Assembly (NCBI GenBank): GCA_026419015.1
Contig: JAOAAF010000021.1
Span: 1 to 34,394 of the forward strand
DNA from: Spirochaetota bacterium
GTDB taxonomy: Bacteria; Spirochaetota; UBA4802; JAGODF01
Length of the DNA stretch: 34,394 nt
Direction of reading: 5' to 3'
Shown here in pieces: positions 30,702-34,394 of the stretch. The position numbers and the translations under genes are program-made. Positions within the stretch are counted from its first letter, which is position 1; every line of letters begins with the position of its first letter. The notes under the pieces are model-generated. The model did not search any database. It saw only the letters and a program-made list of their open reading frames with translations, and was not told the DNA's origin.

Positions 30702-31841
30702 TTATAAAAGCGGTTCAACGCATCGGTATATCACATAATCCGAAATACAAATCCCTTCTCTTGTTAAACAATACCTGCGCGTATTTCCTTCGTGCCAACA
30801 CCGAAGCAAATTTTCACGCACAAGTTCGTTTAAGCAAACAACGATGCTATCGGGAAGTTTGGTATGAAAGGTTTCTTCAAAATTTACCTCGCTAAACCCT
30901 TCAATGAGCCGAAGCCCAGTCATGAGAAACTCAGCCATCGCTGCGCGCTGCGAACGGACATCTTTTTGGTATTGTTGAAATTGAATATATTCCTCTACTT
31001 TTTGAGTATTGTAATACCTCACCAAACCAGTAAAGCCATGCGCACCCGCCCCAAATCCAAGGTATGGGTGAAACGTCCAATATTTCATATTATGTCGTGA
31101 GTGATAGCCTGAAAGGCAATAGTTTGAAATCTCATAGTGCACATATCCCTTGTGCGATAACATATCCATTGCAAATTCAAGTTGTTGGCGTTGAAATTCC
31201 AGAAAACTGTCATCGTTAAACACTGTTTTTGCAAGGGGAGTATTGCTCTCAACGGTAAGCAGATATACTGAAATGTGTTCAGGTTTCAACGAAGTGACAG
31301 TTTCGATATCGCGCGCAAGTTCTTTCTCTGTGGCATCGGGAATGCCACACATAATATCGATCCCATGCACAATTTCAAAAATGCGCATAAATTGCTCAAG
31401 TTGCGATTCCGTCGGTGCTGCGGGAATGCGGCCAATTCGGCGTCTTAAATGTTCGTGAAATGTTTGGATACCAACAGTTACTCTATTTATTCCTGCCTCA
31501 ACAAGTGGCAGAAGAACATTTTCCGCTAAATCCGATGGATTGCATTCAATGCTTATCTCGGCATCAGGCGTGATGCGGAAAAAGCTTTTTAACGCAGAAA
31601 GCACAGTCAAAATTCGATGATGCCCAAACAATGTTGGAGTCCCACCCCCAAAATACACAGTATCGACCGAAACTCCATGGAATTCCTTGTGAGAAGCGAT
31701 ATCGCCAAGCAACGCCCGCAAATAAGAATCAAAAAGCGCATTCGCTTCGCCATGCGGTGTTGGCACAGGAATAGAATAAAACGAACAATACGAACATTTC
31801 CCCTTGCAGAATGGAATATGGATGTACACTCCGTACTTCAC
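30702..31841 (-). CDS. hemW: HemW-type radical SAM protein (heme chaperone)
   Basis: A 379-aa radical SAM protein. It starts YGVYIHIPFCKGKCSYCSF with the CxxxCxxC cluster motif, followed by VYFGGGTPTLF, ISIECNPSDL, INRVTVGIQTF and the HemW heme-binding motif HNMKYW. The last of these separates it from coproporphyrinogen oxidase HemN. HemW delivers heme to respiratory proteins. The start is GTG, overlapping the nagZ stop by four bases (GTGA). No tetrapyrrole biosynthesis gene lies nearby. The convergent neighbour ends six bases away without a visible terminator. Confidence 0.93.
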   Translation of the reverse strand: MKYGVYIHIPFCKGKCSYCSFYSIPVPTPHGEANALFDSYLRALLGDIASHKEFHGVSVDTVYFGGGTPTLFGHHRILTVLSALKSFFRITPDAEISIECNPSDLAENVLLPLVEAGINRVTVGIQTFHEHLRRRIGRIPAAPTESQLEQFMRIFEIVHGIDIMCGIPDATEKELARDIETVTSLKPEHISVYLLTVESNTPLAKTVFNDDSFLEFQRQQLEFAMDMLSHKGYVHYEISNYCLSGYHSRHNMKYWTFHPYLGFGAGAHGFTGLVRYYNTQKVEEYIQFQQYQKDVRSQRAAMAEFLMTGLRLIEGFSEVNFEETFHTKLPDSIVVCLNELVRENLLRCWHEGNTRRYCLTREGICISDYVIYRCVEPLL

Positions 31842-33556
31842 TTGAGCGATTTTGGAAATCCTAAATCGAAATTAATTTTCCTCTTTGGCTCAAACGAACC
31901 GCTGATGCATTCTGCAAGTTCATCGAGAGACGCCTTTGTTGCCGAAAACGTAAATATAGTAGGGGGCAAATCTTCCATTGCTGCAAGCGGAAACGGATTG
32001 CCTGTCGATAAAATGCACAGACGCAATTTTCGATCGTTGCAAAGCTTTGCAACCTGACGAATTGCCGACTCATTCGGTTCGTGCACGTGAAACAATACCA
32101 TTGGTCTTTGATCAATTTTTTCTGTCTTTTTCTTCGCTTCTTTCTCGCTATCTGTTTCTTTAATTTCCTCTATTGGAATGGTACTAATTTCGCTGCTTGC
32201 AATAAACTTTGCTCTCTCGCCGCAGAGCGCTGCAATTCCCGATTTTAAATACGCATCGTCAGTAATTACATAAAGGAGTTGTTTGCTATTGTGAAAAATT
32301 TTTTCCTCGTCATCGAATCCATGAGCGTAAATTGCCATGCGAGATATTTTTCGATTTACGCTTTCGGCATGTTCGAGTATTTCAGCATCTTCCTTTGATA
32401 TGCTAAACTTTTTTCGAACAATTTTGCCGTTTACTACTTCCATAATCTTGTACCGAAGTTTTAATTCAATAATCCGATTCACCGATGCATCGAGCCTTTC
32501 TTGAGAAATGTCACCGCGCTTCACTGCAGCGCGCAATGCGCTCTGTATTTTTTTAAGCGCGCTTCCATAACTTGAGATTAAAATGATATCCGCGCCTGCC
32601 TGTATCGCTTTCACCGCAGCTTCGCCGATGTCGTAATTTTTTGAGATCGCATGCATTTCCATATCGTCTGTCATGATTATTCCCTCAAAACCAAAATTTT
32701 TCCGCAAAAGTTCAGTAAGGAAATACGGTGAAAGTGTGGCTGGTATGGCATCTTTTAACACTTCGGGATATGCAATATGCGCGGTCATTATACCATCAAT
32801 TCCCCTCTCAATTGCGCGAATGAATGGAACAAGCTCAACTTCCATCAACCTTGCAAGCGGATAGGGAATGATTGGTAATGTGAAATGCGAGTCCTCGCTG
32901 GTATCGCCATGGCCAGGGAAATGTTTCCCTACGGCAATGCAGAGAGCTCCCTGAAGGCCAATTACGTATGCGACACCCATGCGCGATACTACAACCGGCG
33001 ATGAACCAAACGCACGGGTATTTATGACGGGATTTTTGGGATTGTTGTTCACATCGAGAACTGGTGCAAGATTCATGTTTATGCCTAACTGTCGAAGCTG
33101 CAACCCAAGAATGCGCGCAGATGTTTTAACTAAATCTTCGTCATCGCAAATGCCCATTGCCATTGCACCGGGGAACTGCGTTGCACCATCAACCACGCGA
33201 ATAACCCGCCCGCTTTCTTGATCGAGCGAGATGAAAAGCGGAAATCCAGAAACTTTCATCGACTCTTCTTGCATGTCTTCGATGAACTTTGCAGTTTTCG
33301 CTCGATCGCTTATGTTATACCGAAACAGGATAATGCCACCCGGCTGATATTTGGCTATGAGATTTCGAACCTCGCGCGTCATGGTATTTGTTGGCACACC
33401 AATCATAAGGAGCATTCCAATTTTTTGTTCCAGCGTCATCTGTTTTACAACTGTTGAAGCTTCTCTATGCATTCTTCTCACCGGACACGATGTGTACGAA
33501 AATGCGAGAAAAATGATGGAAAGTATAACAAGTGCAAGTCGTTTTTTCATACTCAT
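31838..33556 (-). CDS. nagZ: Lipoprotein beta-N-acetylhexosaminidase NagZ (GH3)
   Basis: A GH3 glycosidase of the NagZ type, which releases N-acetylglucosamine from cell-wall fragments. The hallmark KHFPGHGDTSEDSH loop carries the catalytic His/Asp dyad, and FEGIIMTDDMEMHAI carries the nucleophile Asp. The N-terminus (MSMKKRLALVILSIIFLAFSYTSC) is a signal ending in Cys24, so it is probably a lipoprotein. At 572 aa it is the two-domain form (extra C-terminal domain of about 200 residues), unlike the short proteobacterial cytoplasmic NagZ. Starts at 33556 or 33550 are both possible; the GGGGG run is better spaced for 33550. It is coupled to hemW. Confidence 0.93.
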   Translation of the reverse strand: MSMKKRLALVILSIIFLAFSYTSCPVRRMHREASTVVKQMTLEQKIGMLLMIGVPTNTMTREVRNLIAKYQPGGIILFRYNISDRAKTAKFIEDMQEESMKVSGFPLFISLDQESGRVIRVVDGATQFPGAMAMGICDDEDLVKTSARILGLQLRQLGINMNLAPVLDVNNNPKNPVINTRAFGSSPVVVSRMGVAYVIGLQGALCIAVGKHFPGHGDTSEDSHFTLPIIPYPLARLMEVELVPFIRAIERGIDGIMTAHIAYPEVLKDAIPATLSPYFLTELLRKNFGFEGIIMTDDMEMHAISKNYDIGEAAVKAIQAGADIILISSYGSALKKIQSALRAAVKRGDISQERLDASVNRIIELKLRYKIMEVVNGKIVRKKFSISKEDAEILEHAESVNRKISRMAIYAHGFDDEEKIFHNSKQLLYVITDDAYLKSGIAALCGERAKFIASSEISTIPIEEIKETDSEKEAKKKTEKIDQRPMVLFHVHEPNESAIRQVAKLCNDRKLRLCILSTGNPFPLAAMEDLPPTIFTFSATKASLDELAECISGSFEPKRKINFDLGFPKSLK

Positions 33557-33710
33557 TTACCCCCAAAGTTACAATCGCTGGCTGCAAAAAATAAACTGCC
33601 CTCGACAATTTTTTTAAGTGTGTTAAAATTATTCCACTATTAATTTATTTTTCGATAATTTAAATAAAATTTTCCATTCAGTTTTCCCGCGAATCAACAT
33701 AAAAATTGTT

Positions 33711-33740
33711 TTGACAAAATAATTAGTTGTTCGCACAACT
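33711..33740 (+). promoter_or_regulatory. Dyad and -35-like box before the HIT gene
   Basis: The 226-base gap 33557-33782 is AT-rich and gene-free. It has TTGACA at 33711-33716 and an inverted repeat AGTTGT-TCGC-ACAACT at 33725-33740, about 43 bases before the HIT start. No good -10 is found 16-18 bases from TTGACA; TAATAA at 33745 is too far. The dyad is a possible operator. The SD (AAGGAG) is clear. Confidence 0.3.
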
Positions 33741-33782
33741 TTTGTAATAAATTCATACCATAAAAAAAAGAAGGAGCATACT

Positions 33783-34133
33783 ATGGGTTGTCTTTTTTGC
33801 TATATCATTGAAGGGAAAAAGCCTTCGCAGAAGGTTTTTGAAAACGAAAAAGTATATGCGTTTCACGATATAAATCCACAAGCGCCGGTTCATGTGCTGG
33901 TGGTACATAAAACCCATACAAAAGATATTGAAGACACTCTTTCGAACCAAAAAGGTATTTTCGATGATCTTTTCGAAGGGGTGAAGGAAGTTGCAAAAAT
34001 TTTGGGATTATCTGAAAAAGGATATCGGGTAATAATCAACAATGGCCCTGCGGGGGGCCAAATCATTTGGCACATGCATGTGCACGTGCTTGGCGGAAAA
34101 GAAAATATGGGACCGATGGTTGTAAAAACATAA
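33783..34133 (+). CDS. HIT-family nucleotide hydrolase (HinT-like)
   Basis: A 116-aa HIT protein. The catalytic histidine triad appears as IIWHMHVHVLGG, the substrate loop as HDINPQAPVHVLVVHKTH, and GCLFCYIIEG at the N-terminus contains the CxxC seen in many HinT proteins. HinT enzymes hydrolyse nucleoside phosphoramidates such as AMP-lysine. The length is typical. It appears to be monocistronic, with its own SD and a terminator whose stem starts inside the last codons. Confidence 0.95.
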   Translation: MGCLFCYIIEGKKPSQKVFENEKVYAFHDINPQAPVHVLVVHKTHTKDIEDTLSNQKGIFDDLFEGVKEVAKILGLSEKGYRVIINNGPAGGQIIWHMHVHVLGGKENMGPMVVKT

Positions 34134-34169
34134 GAAGGTCATAATTGACCTTCTTATGTTGTGTTGTTT
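34127..34169. terminator. Bidirectional intrinsic terminator overlapping the HIT stop codon
   Basis: A perfect 15-bp stem, AACATAAGAAGGTCA and TGACCTTCTTATGTT with a TAAT loop (34127-34160), is followed by GTGTTGTTTTT on the plus strand. On the minus strand the same stem is followed by TTTAC, so it can also stop transcription from the converging gene at 34201. The HIT TAA stop lies inside the left arm. Confidence 0.9.
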
Positions 34170-34200
34170 TTGTCAAATTTTTACGTTTTCGCCTATTTTT

Positions 34201-34394
34201 CTACCGCAATACGCTCGCCGCTTTGCTTGCAACGCTTGCCCATTGCACAAGTTCCATATGATCCGCATCCCAGAAGAAAGCTAACGTATTTGCATCTCCG
34301 TTTCTGTTGTTTGTCAGATTTGCCGACTGGTGTGACACAAGGCCATCGTTATCGCCTTCCCATACGCACAGAATTGGCCATCCAGCTGCAAGCT
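34201..34394 (-). CDS. C-terminal fragment of a probable lipase/esterase (alpha/beta hydrolase)
   Basis: The minus strand is open from the right edge to TAG at 34203-34201 (63 residues). It reads WPILCVWEGDNDGLVSHQSA, then LAFFWDADHMELVQWAS and ends SVLR. The GDxDGLV turn followed about 40 residues later by DHMEL matches the catalytic Asp and His of alpha/beta hydrolase lipases or depolymerases. The nucleophile serine would lie outside the window. The ORF track misses it because no start is present. The family call is moderate; that it is coding is more certain, given the codon pattern and the terminator facing it. Confidence 0.55.
   Translation of the reverse strand, partial: LAAGWPILCVWEGDNDGLVSHQSANLTNNRNGDANTLAFFWDADHMELVQWASVASKAASVLR

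Noticed and set aside
1-34394. tRNA, rRNA, CRISPR arrays, transposases, integrases or phage genes
   Set aside because: I looked on both strands in the intergenic regions and found no cloverleaf-like sequence, repeat-spacer pattern or transposase motif; the window is densely packed with ordinary chromosomal genes.

Overview
The window looks like chromosomal DNA of an anaerobic, two-membrane (diderm) bacterium. A type II secretion locus, a PorV/UPF0164-type outer-membrane protein and lipoprotein signals point to an outer membrane. 2-hydroxyacyl-CoA dehydratase-type Fe-S proteins, DUF39/UPF0280/NIL-ferredoxin and HemW point to anaerobiosis. The base composition is AT-leaning. The UPF0164/FlgD-like pair, a GspN of the Leptospira/Myxococcus type and relaxed lipoboxes suggest Spirochaetota or a neighbouring phylum, but that placement is inference. 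I see no rRNA, tRNA, CRISPR array, insertion sequence or phage gene.

Layout. (1) 1-373, minus: the start of a ROK-family repressor that runs off the left edge and is missing from the ORF track. (2) 568-8859, plus: gspG-H-I-J-K-L-M-N, tightly packed, followed by an IspH-UbiA fusion. gspC, D, E and F are not here. (3) 8835-14214, minus: an apparent eight-gene operon, read in transcription order as FlgD-like secreted protein, PorV-like protein, folP, cdaA, ybbR, pdxJ, a small membrane protein and a lipoprotein. (4) 14332-19395, minus: rny-ymdB-dxs-tlyA, preceded by pta and coaD (19500-21119). (5) 21259-24661, minus: long-chain acyl-CoA ligase and PutP. (6) 24842-30695, plus: two 2-hydroxyacyl-CoA dehydratase-like subunits, DUF39, UPF0280, NIL-ferredoxin and an unrecognised helical protein. 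(7) 30702-33556, minus: nagZ-hemW. (8) 33783-34133, plus: a HIT protein ending in a strong bidirectional terminator. (9) 34201-34394, minus: the C-terminus of a probable lipase/esterase.

How the genes fit together. Dxs makes DXP, the common precursor for PdxJ (vitamin B6) and for the MEP pathway that ends at IspH. IspH is fused here to a UbiA-type prenyltransferase domain that could consume the isoprenoid product. CdaA and the YbbR-domain protein form the c-di-AMP module, embedded with folate and B6 synthesis and envelope proteins. DUF39, UPF0280 and the NIL-ferredoxin are the known set for making homocysteine directly from sulfide and aspartate semialdehyde in anaerobes. Directly upstream and on the same strand lie two HgdA/HgdB-like subunits with all expected cluster cysteines but no activator ATPase in the window. 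This six-gene plus-strand block is my best candidate for a poorly described system.

Many genes appear to use non-ATG starts (TTG, GTG and one probable ATT). Several starts below therefore differ from the ORF track and are justified by Shine-Dalgarno (SD) sites.
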